From Fistulifera solaris (taxonomy: Eukaryota > Bacillariophyta > Bacillariophyceae > Naviculales > Stauroneidaceae), in the NCBI GenBank assembly GCA_030295235.1, contig AP026125.1:310001-374000 (forward strand): DNA of 64,000 nucleotides, read 5' to 3'. The position numbers and the translations under genes were made by a program. The first letter of the stretch is position 1; each line of letters opens with the position of its first letter. Of this stretch, positions 1 through 11,728 are shown one piece after another. The notes under the pieces were generated by a model, which was not told where the DNA came from, did no database searches, and saw only the letters and a program-made list of their open reading frames with translations.

Positions 1-1
1 C

Positions 2-370
2 GCAGATGAAACGCTATCCAAAGATATTTCTTACGAGGAGATCATTCAGGAAACAGCCGTAAGAAGTCCCGAAATCATTGCTCATGGGCGAAGGCGGATT
101 TTTGGACAAGTTCCGTCAAGCAGTAGTGCACCTTTTCTGCCTGCGCTGGCCGAAACGGGAGAATTTCGAAAGACGAAATCAACTTCAGCTTTGGGTGCAA
201 AGAAAGGATGCTTGCGTTCCTCGTTCAGGAAACAAGATCGGCGTCCATCGGATAATTCGGTCACGTTCAGTCCGAGAGTCGATGTTCGGATTTTTGAAAC
301 ACCACTATGCAGTGGGCTGCTAAGGGATGGTCGAAGTTGTTCAGTTAAAGTACAACCACAAACGACATAG
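2..370 (+). CDS. 3' end of an unrecognised protein (partial)
   Basis: An open frame runs from the first bases of the window to a TAG at 368-370, giving the last 122 residues of a protein whose start lies to the left. It is Ser/Arg/Lys rich and looks disordered. It contains a stretch reading NSVTFSPRVDVRIFETP. A 'V-x-F-S/x-x-V-x-V-R' pattern of this kind is common in diatom proteins of unknown role and can resemble a phosphatase-docking (RVxF-like) segment, but that is only a suggestion. No catalytic domain is visible. I prefer this frame to the shorter Met-initiated one at 78-323 because it is open from the window edge and has ordinary coding composition. Confidence 0.5.
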   Translation, partial: ADETLSKDISYEEIIQETAVRSPEIIAHGRRRIFGQVPSSSSAPFLPALAETGEFRKTKSTSALGAKKGCLRSSFRKQDRRPSDNSVTFSPRVDVRIFETPLCSGLLRDGRSCSVKVQPQTT

Positions 371-689
371 AGGCACTAAGCTATAGATTAAAAGCAATAA
401 AAGTATCCAAGCTTCATTTCATTTTCCCATGTGATTGGATCGATCATTATTTGGATTCTTTCCATCGGATAAACATTAGGATGTAACGTGACTTCACGGT
501 CCCGCACGTAATTATTTCGTGATGTCCCTAATTTTGACAACGTCCGACGTTGAGATGTGAGGATTGAGGACTGCAAATCTTCGCCCGTCCGTCTACCGTA
601 CCTTTTCGTGATTAACATCATTCCCGTGTGTATTGGTAGTGGAAACAGTGTTGATTGTTTTTCTTTAATCATTTGGTTAATATTAGTCA
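371..689. other. Intergenic, convergent 3' ends
   Basis: AT-rich spacer between the end of the partial plus-strand gene and the end of ZW10 on the minus strand. A 100-codon minus-strand open frame (388-690) overlaps it, but has no recognisable family and abuts the ZW10 stop. I see no RNA gene or repeat here. Confidence 0.5.
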
Positions 690-3062
690 CTAACGGAGAG
701 AAGTTTCAATAGCTTTTTTGCGATTTGGGCTATCATTGAAACAAGCCATGATAAGTTTTGATAGCTCAGGGGCGCTGATACTCCTGAATAGACCTTCTGA
801 TAGGTTCGTCTCGATATCTGCTAGAGACATATCCATGAATCGTCCAATAGCAAAGAACCTATCCATGAGTTGAGATCCAGTTCTATCCCCCCTCAGTCAT
901 GTTATCAACTTCTTTGACAACTTTTTCAAACTGAGCGTTGACGAATTGACAAGCGGGTGTGCTGATATCCGAAGCCTTCATGATCTGGTCGAGCAAGAGA
1001 GAAAACAGAACATCAGCTAGATATCCAATCGAGCGCGTCAGAACATCATAGGAAAGTACGGGTCTCCAAGCCTTATTGAGATGTCCGAGGTGGTAAAGAC
1101 CTGCAGCGACAGCAGCTTCCGCTTCGGACCATTCTGAAACAATTTCATCCGATCTCAGCGATTCCCCTAACATCGCAATCGGTTTGCCTACAAGTTCCAC
1201 GATCTGCTTCGCTTGAATATCCAGCATTTCACCCATTGATCGCTCCGCAAGGTCTCGGAACAAAGGAACCATATCCACAAAGATACACGTTTGCTGAAGA
1301 AGATTCCCTTGTGGAGTTTTTGCATCGTCGGTGTACCGCTCGCGGTACTCAAGACCAAGGCTTAAACAGTTGTGAGCGATAAAGACACAATCATTGTGAA
1401 GAATCGCAGCTGTCCTCGGAACGTGAGCGATTTCATGACCATGGGTAACGGGAATGATGGCTCGAAACAACTCCAATACTTCGCGAGCTGTACGATACAA
1501 CGTGGCCTGTAAGGCAGCCAGGGATGTGCTGCACTCGTTTGGTACTGGCGCGGCAGATTCATCCATGGTCCTTCGACATAGCTTCATGATTTGAGCAGCA
1601 GTATCGGAGATGCTTGATTTTTGTAATCGAAAGACAGCCATGCCGTCCGAGAGACCAAGGCGTTTGTCATCTTTATCCGGTCGTACGTCTACACCGACTT
1701 CAACCGTGTTGTGGTAGTCATTGTTGAGCAAAAGACGTCGTGCCTCGTTGAGAATTGTGCAACGACGCTTTTCGACATACTTTGCTTCAAAGTTTGCCGC
1801 AAAAGACGACAAGCTAGGCTCTCCTTTTCCGAAATCAACTGCAGAGAAACAAGAGCATCATGAAACGTGGACAAGAACGACTCAAACTCCGAAGCGATTG
1901 CTTTCAAAGAATGAAACTCCTCCGGCAACAGGTGCGTGGGAATGCTTGATTTTTCTAAAGCGTCAACGAGCAACTCGCGTAAAATACCATTATCAATCCC
2001 CATATTCAAAGTCTTGATTCCCAGCACTTCCAAGCTTATCGTTTCCGAAGACTGCATCTCCGGTCGACCAAAGAGTTTTGATCCTACTAAATGACAAAGC
2101 GGCTTTCGCTCCAGCAGAACATGTTCGGTGATGAAAATCAAAGTCTTTTGAATAAACTCAATGGCGTTTTTCCACACGAGGATATCACTGTGCGATGAAT
2201 CGGCTTTCTTTCCATTCCAGTTCCATTCCAGCCGAACAACGCGTGTTTTCGTCGTACTCGAATTCACGAGCGACCCACTGTTGTCTTCCGATTCTTGGTA
2301 CGAAACCAGAGTCGTTGTTGCTTCCTCGGACACGAGACGTTCCAGCAGGGGACGAAAGACCCATTCGTACATCTCGGTGGTGAATTTGCGAAACATGTCC
2401 TGCAATGCCGAATGACCGTCATCGGCGAACGTCTGCAACACATCGTACGCCATGGGAAGATCGTTAGAGGACCGGACGACCAAGAAATTGGGCGACCAGG
2501 AAACGCTGGTGGCCCACATTTTTCGTGCTTCTCCCAACAGGTCTACTTTTTGTCGACGGACCGCCGATCGAAGCGAATCCAGAATCTGGTTCGCGGCGGC
2601 TAGGGTGGATGGAGATGCGTTCGACTCGGACGCCACGATGGTCTGCGCTGCTTTCCAAGCCTGCTGGGCTTGTACCTGAAGGCTCGCCGCGCGTCTTAAA
2701 TCAATCTCGGGTGTCAGAGAAGGTGTCGAAAGTGTCATGGATTGATCCAAAAACGATCGAGCCAGGCTGCATTGACGTAGAAACTCCACTTTATTCTTCA
2801 AATTCGCTGCTTCGTCGTGATTCTCCGGTGATGCTTTGATGGCGTTGAGCTCATTCTCAATACTCGCCAACTTTTCCCTAGTATTCTCCTCTACAACACT
2901 AATTTCCTGACCAAACAGCTCCACTCCCAAATGGAAGGATGCATTCGGATCGTCGCCATTGTTTTCGTCGTAGGCATTCCGCAGTGCATCTTTCGTTGCC
3001 TTTTGAATGGCTTTTCTCACCGCCTGCAGCCGCTCTTCGATACTGTCTTCCATTGTTGACAT
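690..3062 (-). CDS. ZW10: ZW10, vesicle-tethering and kinetochore protein
   Basis: ZW10 is a subunit of the ER-side NRZ/Dsl1 tether for Golgi-to-ER vesicles and, in many eukaryotes, of the RZZ kinetochore complex. The N-terminal half is helical with coiled coil (start MSTMEDSIEERLQAVRKAIQ). The C-terminal half has the family signature around the segment FRAIIPVTHGHEIAHVP, then a hydrophobic stretch with the pattern LHNDCVFIAHNCLSLGL. The frame changes near 1815-1825 (one base missing, probably in an AA pair) and again at the C run 887-892 (one base extra). Past the second change the sequence ends with SKLIMACFNDSPNRKKAIE, as expected for the family C-terminus, with the stop at 690-692. After allowing for both, the length is about 790 residues, against 779 in human ZW10. 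No intron is needed. Good confidence in identity. Confidence 0.85.
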
Positions 3063-3496
3063 AATAACGTTGATGTGATGTTTTTAGATGTTCTTAGTCT
3101 GATTTAACACCGTCGCTGCAAATAAAAAGATACGTAGTAGGATTATGAGGGACATCGTCATTGTCACTCTTCTCGCTTTCGTCTAAAAATAATTTCGTTA
3201 TCCGTTAAAGCCGCACAGTGCAACTGTACCAGGTACCAGGTACTGCTAAATGTACTTAACACAGTCGTACCGGCAAATCATTTATACACTATATGAGAGT
3301 GTAATTTTAAAACGGTCATATTTCGAAAGTTCGAACCTTAGCTACCATCTACCATGCCTTAACATAAAAAAGACATTTTACTCTCTAATTTAAATCAATT
3401 TGAACTGTGATTTGAACTGAAAAATGAATATAGTTACTGCGTTTAAAGAACGATTGTACAGGGCGATAGCATTTTGCAACTTCCGCTACGTATAAA
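3063..3496. other. Intergenic: ZW10 promoter side and downstream end of 3497-4504 gene
   Basis: 434 bases, AT-rich, between the ZW10 start and the stop of the next minus-strand gene upstream. It should hold the ZW10 promoter. It contains a short direct repetition of ACCAGGTAC near 3225-3245. I see no gene. Confidence 0.5.
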
Positions 3497-4504
3497 TCAT
3501 ACATACTCCATAGTCGGATCCTCTTCATCGTCATCGTGATCTTTTCGTTCATCGTTCGCTGCCATGAGTAAGGTTGCCATATTGGAACTCGGGTCTCCGC
3601 TCCCGTTGTCTCCCATCATGTCGGGTACCGTCGTTGCGGCGGCGACAGCGGCAGCGGAGGCCACCGCGTCCGCCAAGGATGGGTCCGCTACCGTCTCGTG
3701 CGCTGCTTCCAAAGCTGCATCCCAAGAAGCCTTCCACTGTGTTAAAAGGAATATCGATTTGCTCAATGAATGGAATGCTTTGTGATATATGGAATTAATT
3801 TCTTCGTCGCCCGGGGGGAGAGAATCGTGCGCACTGTCGTCCAGCAAAGCACCATGCACGGCGGCCACCGCCGCCGAAGCAGCACCGCTTGATACGGCTT
3901 CGATTAAACGTTCCGTTTCCATCAGAGCTTCTCGTGAACAGTGCAGTAAATCTCCCCCGATTTCTTGAAAGCCATATCCTTCCCCATAGTGCCGGGTCCC
4001 CTCTACGGCACCGTTGACAATGATAGCATCCGAAGCCAGTTCCACCATGGACCCATTCTTGTATCGAAACTTTTTCGGTGAAGGACCCATGGCATAAATC
4101 ATGGATGGCTCTTCCTCCTCCTCGGTCGACAGTCGCGGATTGGTCCGTTTCCGTTCGGTCCGGCGCTTTTCGTTCAAATTCCGTTGACAACTAAAGCAGA
4201 GTCCGGTCCGTAAATACAACGAATCCGTCTCGTTCGGTTCACTGTCATAAATACAAACCGGCACACCGACTTTGGGACAGTCGGGCGTCTTGCACGATTC
4301 GTGGCCGGCGCCTTTTGGTATTTTAATGTGCGGATGGGTCAAGGCGTATTGATGATCGGCCTCGGACGGTTGGATGCCGTAATCGAGTACTACAAAGCGC
4401 TTTTTTCTTGAGACGGACCAATATTTGACCATCGTGGACCCCGGGGACCCCCGTATGCCGATGGTAAATGTTCCCATTGGCCCGTCCGAGTTTGTGATCG
4501 ACAT
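3497..4504 (-). CDS. Cys-rich protein of unknown function, 335 aa
   Basis: Single uninterrupted frame. The N-terminal 60 residues are mixed. Residues 68-106 hold one His and five Cys (H68, C71, C76, C84, C103, C106), ending in GLCFSCQRNLNEKRRTERKR, a CxxC followed at once by a strongly basic stretch. This looks like a small zinc-binding module with a nuclear-type basic tail, though it matches no named finger I can recall. Residues about 205-320 are Ala-rich and probably helical, and the C-terminus is very acidic (DHDDDEEDPTMEYV). I believe the CxxC-basic block recurs in other diatom proteins of unknown role, but cannot verify it here. Function unknown. Confidence 0.75.
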   Translation of the reverse strand: MSITNSDGPMGTFTIGIRGSPGSTMVKYWSVSRKKRFVVLDYGIQPSEADHQYALTHPHIKIPKGAGHESCKTPDCPKVGVPVCIYDSEPNETDSLYLRTGLCFSCQRNLNEKRRTERKRTNPRLSTEEEEEPSMIYAMGPSPKKFRYKNGSMVELASDAIIVNGAVEGTRHYGEGYGFQEIGGDLLHCSREALMETERLIEAVSSGAASAAVAAVHGALLDDSAHDSLPPGDEEINSIYHKAFHSLSKSIFLLTQWKASWDAALEAAHETVADPSLADAVASAAAVAAATTVPDMMGDNGSGDPSSNMATLLMAANDERKDHDDDEEDPTMEYV

Positions 4505-5308
4505 CGGTTAAGAACTCTTCGAGGGGTGGGATTTGAATGTGTGAGGAAGAAAAAATCGAGCGGGGAGGCCATGATGAATAAATTGATAACTCTTGTGTGT
4601 CTATTTTCTGAAATAAAGCGGTGCAAAAGTCCAGAAAGAGTTGAGAAAAAGTCAATCTTGAAGTGAAAACGAAGTAAGGCGAGCGGCATTATGAAACTCA
4701 TGGTGTGCCTCCCAAAAGCAGCTTCTCGATCCTATGATGGTGCACTTAACGACTTACATCCAAGCTTTTTCGACAAAAATTTAAAGCGGCTTTTCAATTC
4801 AGTTCCAGAGTTTCAATATTTTCAATGCAGGTGCCGCGCATCGGATCCGCAAAAGACGCGAAAAGTGTCGACACGGCGCGAGTGCGCGAAAAACGAGCGC
4901 GTCGCCGCCGCCATGGTTACAGTATGAGGCAATTGCTTACACATGTTAATCAAATTAAGGTTAAGTCTATTTCCTGAACCTTTGTACAATTTAAATCATA
5001 CCAGATGACCATATGTTAAGTAAAAAACAGGAAAAAAGTATTGTAGTACAAACAGTTATAGTATTAGATTGTCCCGAAAGACGTACCGGTACCGCCGAAT
5101 ATTCAGGACGAAAAACAGCCAGACGCAAGACGCAAGCCTCACATCGATCGCTCACCGCTCACCATGGCCTCACGTCTCGGCAATCCAATTATTTCAGCCA
5201 AACAATTAAATTAGTCTACACACCGAGGGCATCCTTGTTTCATCGATCGAGCGACAACTGCTGCAAGCCCAGAAAACATCGCTTGTTGAGTCTATTGAGA
5301 TAATAATA
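4505..5308. other. Divergent intergenic region, 804 bases
   Basis: Lies between the starts of the Cys-rich protein (minus) and valyl-tRNA synthetase (plus), so it should hold both promoters. It has several short open frames (4691-4927, 5013-5303) without recognisable content. An ATG in good context at 5164 opens only a 16-codon frame and could be an upstream ORF of the synthetase message. No RNA gene seen. Confidence 0.5.
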
Positions 5309-8300
5309 ATGGAAGATCCACCGCACGAAGGAGGAGAAGAAAAAACTCTCCAAAAGCCAGCTGAAAAAGCTAGCCAAGGGCAAGGTAAGCGCCATCGTTC
5401 CCTTCTTTGAATTGAATATTCAGCATCTGACTCTTTTTTAAAGGGCAAAGAAAAGAAAGAAAAAGCCACAATGGAACACCGCCAAGAAAGAAAAAACCAA
5501 GGCCGCTCCTCCCAAAAGGAGTTCATCAATCCGACACCCAAGGGAGAAAAGAAGGACTTGACGAACATGGAAGATGCGTATCATCCGGCCGCCGTGGAAG
5601 CGGCGTGGCAAGATTGGTGGGAAGCCAAGGGCTTTTATTCGTGTGATCCGAAATTTGCTGTCGCAGCCGAAGAAAAATTTGTCATGGTCATTCCTCCACC
5701 CAACGTGACCGGCTCGTTGCATTTGGGACACGCGTTGACGGCCGCCGTCGAAGACACGTTGACGCGATGGCATCGGATGAAAGGACACGCGACGTTGTAT
5801 GTGCCAGGTACGTTCTTGCAGTATTCTTGGTCTGCTTGGTCGTTGAAAACGCCGTATTTTGTTTCAATGAAAATACTAGGGCTGTACGCTTCCATGCGAG
5901 AGTAAAACATTTCCCTTTCGCACAACCCAGTATGATTATTCTGTTTCAATTTGTACTCACGGTTGTTAATGGGGATCACACAGGGACGGATCATGCGGGC
6001 ATTGCCACACAATCCGTCGTGGAAAAGATGTTGATGAAAGAGCAAGGCAAAACGCGTCACGATTTGGGCCGGGACGAATTTGTTCGAAAGGTTTGGGAGT
6101 GGAAGGGTGATTACGGCAATAAAATTACCACTCAGCTCCGGCGATTGGGTAGCAGTGTGGACTGGTCACGAGAACGATTTACCATGGATGATATGTTGAG
6201 CAAGGCGGTCGTGGAAGCCTTCAACCGCTTCTATGAAAAGGGTTGCTGTACCGAGCCAACCGGCTGGGACAATGGTCTTGTGCACTCAAGTCGGCTATCT
6301 CCGAAATCGAAGTCGATACATTGGAATTGGAGGGACGCACATTCTTGGAGGTGAAAACGCACAAAGGAAACCCCAATGATCCGAATGGCCGTTACGAATT
6401 CGGCACCCTCACTTCCTTCGCTTATCCGGTCGAAGATTCCGACGAACAGATTGTTGTCGCTACCACGCGTCTGGAGACCATGTTGGGTGATACCGCCGTC
6501 GCCGTCCATCCCGAAGATCCGCGCTACCAGCATCTTCATGGAAAATTTGTCGTTCACCCGTTCAACCACCGGCGCATTCCCATCATTACCGATGGCGAAC
6601 TGGTCGACATGTCCTTTGGTACGGGTGCCGTGAAGATCACGCCGGCCCACGACCCGAATGATTATGAATGTGGAAAGCGCCACAATCTCGAATTCATTAC
6701 GATGCTCGCACCCGATGGATCGATCAATGAGAATGGAGCACCATTCACCGGGATGATGCGTTACGATGCCCGCATTGCGGTCGAGGAAGCTTTGAAAGAG
6801 AAGGTCCGTAGTTTCAGCAAGATTTCTCAGTTTTTTGTGCCGTTGTTAACTCACGTGTGTCCGTATGTTCCTTCTATAGGGTCTTTACATAGGCAAAGTA
6901 CCAAACAAGATGAATCTAGGCATATGTTCCCGTTCAGGCGATATTCTTGAGCCGATGATTACACCACAGTGGTATGTAAACTGTGATGGTATGGCCAAAC
7001 GAGCCTTGGAGGCTGTTGAGAAAGGTGATTTGAAAATCGTTCCTGCTGAGCACAAAAGAACTTGGGATCAATGGTTGGGTAACATTCGTGACTGGTGTGT
7101 CAGTCGCCAACTTTGGTGGGGTCACCAGATACCTGCTTGGTTTGCTGTGAAAAGGGTGAAAATCTGGACAAGAACGATATTGCCAATAACGAGCGTTGGG
7201 TCGTCGCCAGATCAGAAGAGGTATGTGCATTGAAAACCTTGTTTCAAGGGATTATCCGGTCTCTCAATGTCATGTTCATGTTTGTCCACAGGCGGCTTAT
7301 GAAAAAGCTGCAGCTTTGATTGGATGTTCCAAAGAGGAGTTGGAACTCACTCGAGACGAAGATGTGCTGGATACCTGGTTTAGTTCGGGACTTTTCCCAT
7401 TTTCTGTGATGGGTTGGCCTGACAATACGGATGACATGAAAGCATTCTATCCAACGTCACTCCTTGAAACTGGCCTTGATATCCTGTTTTTCTGGGTTGC
7501 ACGGATGGTGATGATGGGTCTAGAGCTGACTGACCAGCTGCCATTCCACACCGTATTCTTGCACGCCATGGTTCGCGACAAAGAGGGGAGAAAAAATGTC
7601 GAAGTCGCTTGGAAATGTGATTGATCCGTTGGAAGTTATTGATGGCTGTTCTTTGGAGGCACTCCAGGAGCGTCTCGAAGCCGGAAACTTGCCTGCTAAA
7701 GAAATCGAAAGGGCCAAAAAGAATAATGAAGCTGAGTTTCCCTCGGGTATACCGGAGTGCGGTTCAGATGCCCTCCGATTCGGTCTTCTTGCGTATACCG
7801 TCCAGGGACGCGACATTAATATGGATGTTAGCCGCGTGGTTTCGTACCGTTTATTCGGAAATAAGCTTTGGAACGCCACAAAGTTCGCTTTGCAGTTTGT
7901 CTCCGACTTCGCTCCGACCGCAACACTTCTAGACGATTTGATGTCAAGTGGGAAAATGGCTATTCGCGATAAGTTTATGATTTCGCGACTAATGAATGGT
8001 ACAAAGGCTGTGAATGAGTTTCTTACAAACTATAAGTTTGGCGATGCGCAACAGGCTGCCTATTCCTTGTGGATGGACGATATTTGCGATGTTTATCTCG
8101 AACTTATCAAACCCGTTGTTTACGACACAAGTGACGAGAACAAGGATAGTCGATGGGCTGCTCAGGCTACACTTTGGGTTTCAATTGAGACAGGTCTACG
8201 CATTCTTCACCCCATGATGCCTTTCATTACCGAAGAATTATGGCAACGACTACCTGGTCGTGGTACACTGGGCGAAACGGAACCAGAAACTATTATGCTT

Positions 8301-8837
8301 GCTCCCTATCCGGAGTTCATCGAATCGTACGCCAATGCTGCGTGTGAAGAGTCAATGACACATACGATGAAAATTGTGAAAGCGTGCCGCTCGCTTCGAG
8401 CGTCTTACAATATTGCGAAGAAAAGCACAACCAATTATTTCATCAAAGTTTCAGGGCCAGCTGAAAGCGCTGCTAAGGATCAAGTCAAAGACATCACGAC
8501 ACTCGGTGTGGCAGCATCTATCGAAGTGAACCCTAGTGAGGATGCAATTCCAAAAACTGTCGGCACGGTTATTGTTGATGACAGCTTGACTATCCTGATG
8601 GATTTGAAGGGAATGGTCGACTTCAAGGTCGAAATTGAGCGTTTGCAGAAGAAATTGAAGACTACTGTACCGCAAATGGAAACACTCAAACAGAAAATGG
8701 AGGCTGATGGCTATGAATCGAACGTGCCGGATGACTTGAAAGCCAAAAATAATGAAAGACTCGAATCGCTTCAGAAGACAAAGATTGAACTGGAGGAAGC
8801 CATTGCAAATTTTGAGAGGCTAGCAGTCGAAGAGTAA
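5309..8837 (+). CDS. VARS: Valyl-tRNA synthetase (class I)
   Basis: Charges tRNA-Val with valine; the long connective domain edits mis-charged threonine. Motifs in order: a Lys-rich eukaryote-type N-terminal tail ([14 protein letters not shown]), then [15 protein letters not shown], the HIGH motif as HLGH in [25 protein letters not shown], the editing-domain stretch [31 protein letters not shown], and KMSKS as [13 protein letters not shown]-terminal coiled coil (8600-8830) follows the anticodon-binding domain. Introns: 5385-5443, 5808-5983, 6804-6879, 7221-7291. Frame slips occur in runs near 5340 (extra A), 6236-6242 and 7148-7154 (missing), 7591-7596 (extra A), and a compensating pair probably at 5472 and 5515. 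After allowing for them the protein is about 1048 residues. No organelle presequence is visible at ATG 5309, so organellar supply would need an alternative start. Confidence 0.9.
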
Positions 8838-8955
8838 CTTTCAAACACTCCTAGAGAATGCTGATGTTTGAATTAAAACTTCCTTCGTTATCACTTTACA
8901 TCTATCAAAAACTATCGCTGCTTGCGGAGGTCGACAACCGGAGGAGGCGGAGGAG

Positions 8956-11258
8956 CTAGTTTTGTTGCCTCGTCTTTAGTTCAAGTAGCTTCTGCTCACG
9001 TTCTTTCTGCACCTTGGCCATTTCTGATTTCAATCGGTCGACATCTGACAAGTGGTCAGCACTTGTCTTACTGCTAGGCTCAGCGACCATTTCTGAAGAC
9101 GTGCGTCGCTGCGGGAGATTCGCAACCAAATGTTTGGGAATAATTGGGTGGGATGAATTGTTGGGCGTTTTGAAGGTAACGAATCCGTTCTGCTGGTTTT
9201 GTTGACATTCGATGGCCTGGAAAGGGAGTTAGTACCATATTGATGAGCAGTTAGCAACGAACAGAATCGAACCCACCTCGTATTTGCTCAGAATCGATGA
9301 CGCTTTCCGAAAGTCACCATTGGGCTTCTTGTCCTGATTTTTGTCGGCTGTATCCAAATAGTGATTAATACCCAGATCCCCATACGATAAATCTTCTCCG
9401 AATGTGTCTTCATCGTCGGTAAAAACGTCCATGTCTCTTCTTATCCGTCCACTGTAGACATTAGACGATAAAGCTGTCCTCGACTGAAATGACGAAGCAG
9501 CGGCGGCTTGCATGGATCGCTGGACACTTTGGGGATTGGAGCACCAATCGCAAGTCTGCTCACAAACAGTCTTGGGATCTGATTTTTCGCCGAAATGCTG
9601 CAAAAGATAGCATCGTCGGCATCCTAGAGTTGTAGCATAACTGTCCATACGTTCCAAAGCCTCCAGGGCGCGTCGTGATGATTCATTCTTGTCATCTTTT
9701 ACCTTTCTTTGTTGAATCAAGTACTGAAACTTTCTCACGTCGCTCTTTGAAAAATAGAGGAGGCTATAAGATTCCAACCCGTCTCTACCTGCCCGACCAG
9801 ATTCTTGATAAAAGGACTCCACAGTTTTTGGCAACGACCAGTGTACGACGTAGCGAACATGAGCTAAATCGATGCCCATCCCAAAAGCCACCGTGGCGAT
9901 AGCAATCGGTGTTTTACCTGTAGTCCAATCGTTTTGGACCTGAGTACGTTCGGCGTCTTTGAGACCTCCGTGATATCCCGCCGCAAGTATGCCCGTACGT
10001 CTTTGAATCTCAAGCGCCAAGTCGACCGTTTCTTCTCGTTTGTGGACGTAAATAATACCAGAGCAATTTTCCTGAGACTTTCTCTTACATCGCTCGTGCT
10101 GCCTCTTTATGAAATGAATCAAATCGTCTATAGCACCGTTCGGCTTCTCTTCGTCTAGGACGTCTTTGTAGCGAACCTTGTAGAATATGTTTGGCCGATT
10201 GAAGGAACCAATATGACAGGGAGCGTCACGAAGATGTAAAATTTGCTTAATCTACAAGAGAAAGAACACAAATGATGTAAAACATACTGGTCAGTCCAAT
10301 AAATCGTACAACGACTTACATCTTCGATCACTTTGGGAGTCGCGGTAGCGGTACACGCCATGCAGGGCACATCGGGAAAGGTTTCACGAAACCACCCCAG
10401 TTTTCGAAAGGCGGGTCGAAAATCGTGCCCCCAGCTCGACAAACAGTGCGCTTCATCGACGGCAAAGAGCGAAAGTCGCTTTTGCTGATGCACTTCCATC
10501 ATGATATTCCGAAATCGTTCCGTTTGGATTTGTTCCGGAGTACAGTACAAGAGTGTGATGGGTCGCAGGGATGATGATGATGCCTTGGCACGCAAACGGC
10601 GACCGACGACTCGTTCCATCGTGTCCAGGTTCACTCGCTCTCCATTCGAAGACGATAACACGGCCGCTTCGATTCCTTTGGCCAAACAGGCTTGTACTTG
10701 ATCGACCATGAGAGCAATGAGTGGAGACACGACCACCGTCAAACCGCCGAGTGCGACCGCGGGAAGTTGGTAACACAAACTTTTGCCGCCTCCGGTGGCC
10801 ATGACGATGAGTTGACTCTTTCGCTTCAAAGCACACTTGATTGCCACGGGTTGTAAATAGCGTAGGCTGGGAATGCGAAAGACTTCTTTCAGGATCTGTG
10901 CTGTGTGGCGTTTCAGTTCCTCGTAGGTTTTTGCTGTGGAAGGACCTGTGGGTTGAGCCAGCTTTGAACCTGTCGCCGAAGCGAAAGATGAAGCATCTTT
11001 ATTCGTATTCGAAGGAGGATTTTTCCGTTTCCTCGAAGGCGCCGCTTCTTTGGCGGGCAAACCAAACAGAGTAGTCTGCTTCGTTGCCTTAGCAGGCGAC
11101 GCCTTCTTCGGTGGTTCCACGAAACCCCCGAATAGTGTTGTTTGTCGAGATTCTTTCTTCTCCGCTTTGACAGTAATTCGTTCCGTCAGACAGATTTCAC
11201 ACTGTTTCGCAGTGTCTTGCGAATTCTCAAATGTACAAGCCTCGCAAGACCAGGTCAT
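8956..11258 (-). CDS. RecQ-family DNA helicase with N-terminal RanBP2 zinc finger
   Basis: ATP-dependent 3'-5' helicase of the RecQ family, acting in replication-fork and recombination repair. Three exons; introns 10252-10319 and 9217-9276 leave an intact 724-residue frame. Residues 3-23 form a RanBP2-type zinc finger (W3, C5, C8, C20, C23). Two near-identical motifs, QTTLFGGF and QTTLFGLP, follow at about residues 39 and 61. The helicase core has motif [13 protein letters not shown], the DEAH box AVDEAHC, CTATAT, and motif [12 protein letters not shown] (about residue 461). The RecQ zinc-binding element follows ([12 protein letters not shown], then CEQTCDWC). The tail is charged; no HRDC domain is visible. 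The extra zinc finger and the duplicated QxxLF motifs are unusual for RecQ. Family call is secure; the orthology group (RECQL4, WRN, BLM-like) is not. Confidence 0.93.
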
Positions 11259-11728
11259 GTTGGCCGTAGAAACGCGTTCGATGAAACAAAAAAATTTACG
11301 CAGGCGTACACGCGACTGTCTTCCAGCGAATCTCTACCGCCTTTCCTTCTTATTTACAGATTACTCTTCACTCCTTTCTCTCGAAGTGCTTTAAAATGAA
11401 GAACAGAGGCATCCTTTATCTCAGTTCCTAGTTACACATCTTCGAACGCGACAAAACAAAAAAAAATCAAAATGCTGCTGTCATCTGTCATTGTCGCATG
11501 TCCGTCATCCGTCAGATCCCAACATTAACGAAAAACTTCACATCAAAATTCCAAATTCCATTTTCGTACGTGTTCGCCTGGTCGCCGCGACCCGCACTTC
11601 GCAACCTCTCGATGCGACGGCAGAAACAACAAGTCAGTTTCATCGCGTCGCAGTCCATCACTCGAGACGTTGATGTTTGTTGCCTTCGAGTCGACATATT
11701 ATCATTGACATCACTATACCTTATCACC
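11259..11728. other. Divergent intergenic region, RecQ / bS21
   Basis: 470 bases between two divergently transcribed genes; presumed shared promoter and leader sequences. Contains a run of A near 11457-11466. No gene or RNA seen. Confidence 0.5.

Noticed and set aside
388-690. 100-codon minus-strand open frame downstream of ZW10
   Set aside because: It abuts the ZW10 stop, has no family resemblance, and the ZW10 C-terminus explains the upstream bases in another frame.
1689-1830. Intron at the ZW10 frame change
   Set aside because: No GT-AG pair of usable length joins the two frames in phase; a single missing base does.
5013-5303. Presequence exon for valyl-tRNA synthetase
   Set aside because: The frame closes just before ATG 5309, there is no convincing donor site, and its composition is not that of a targeting peptide.
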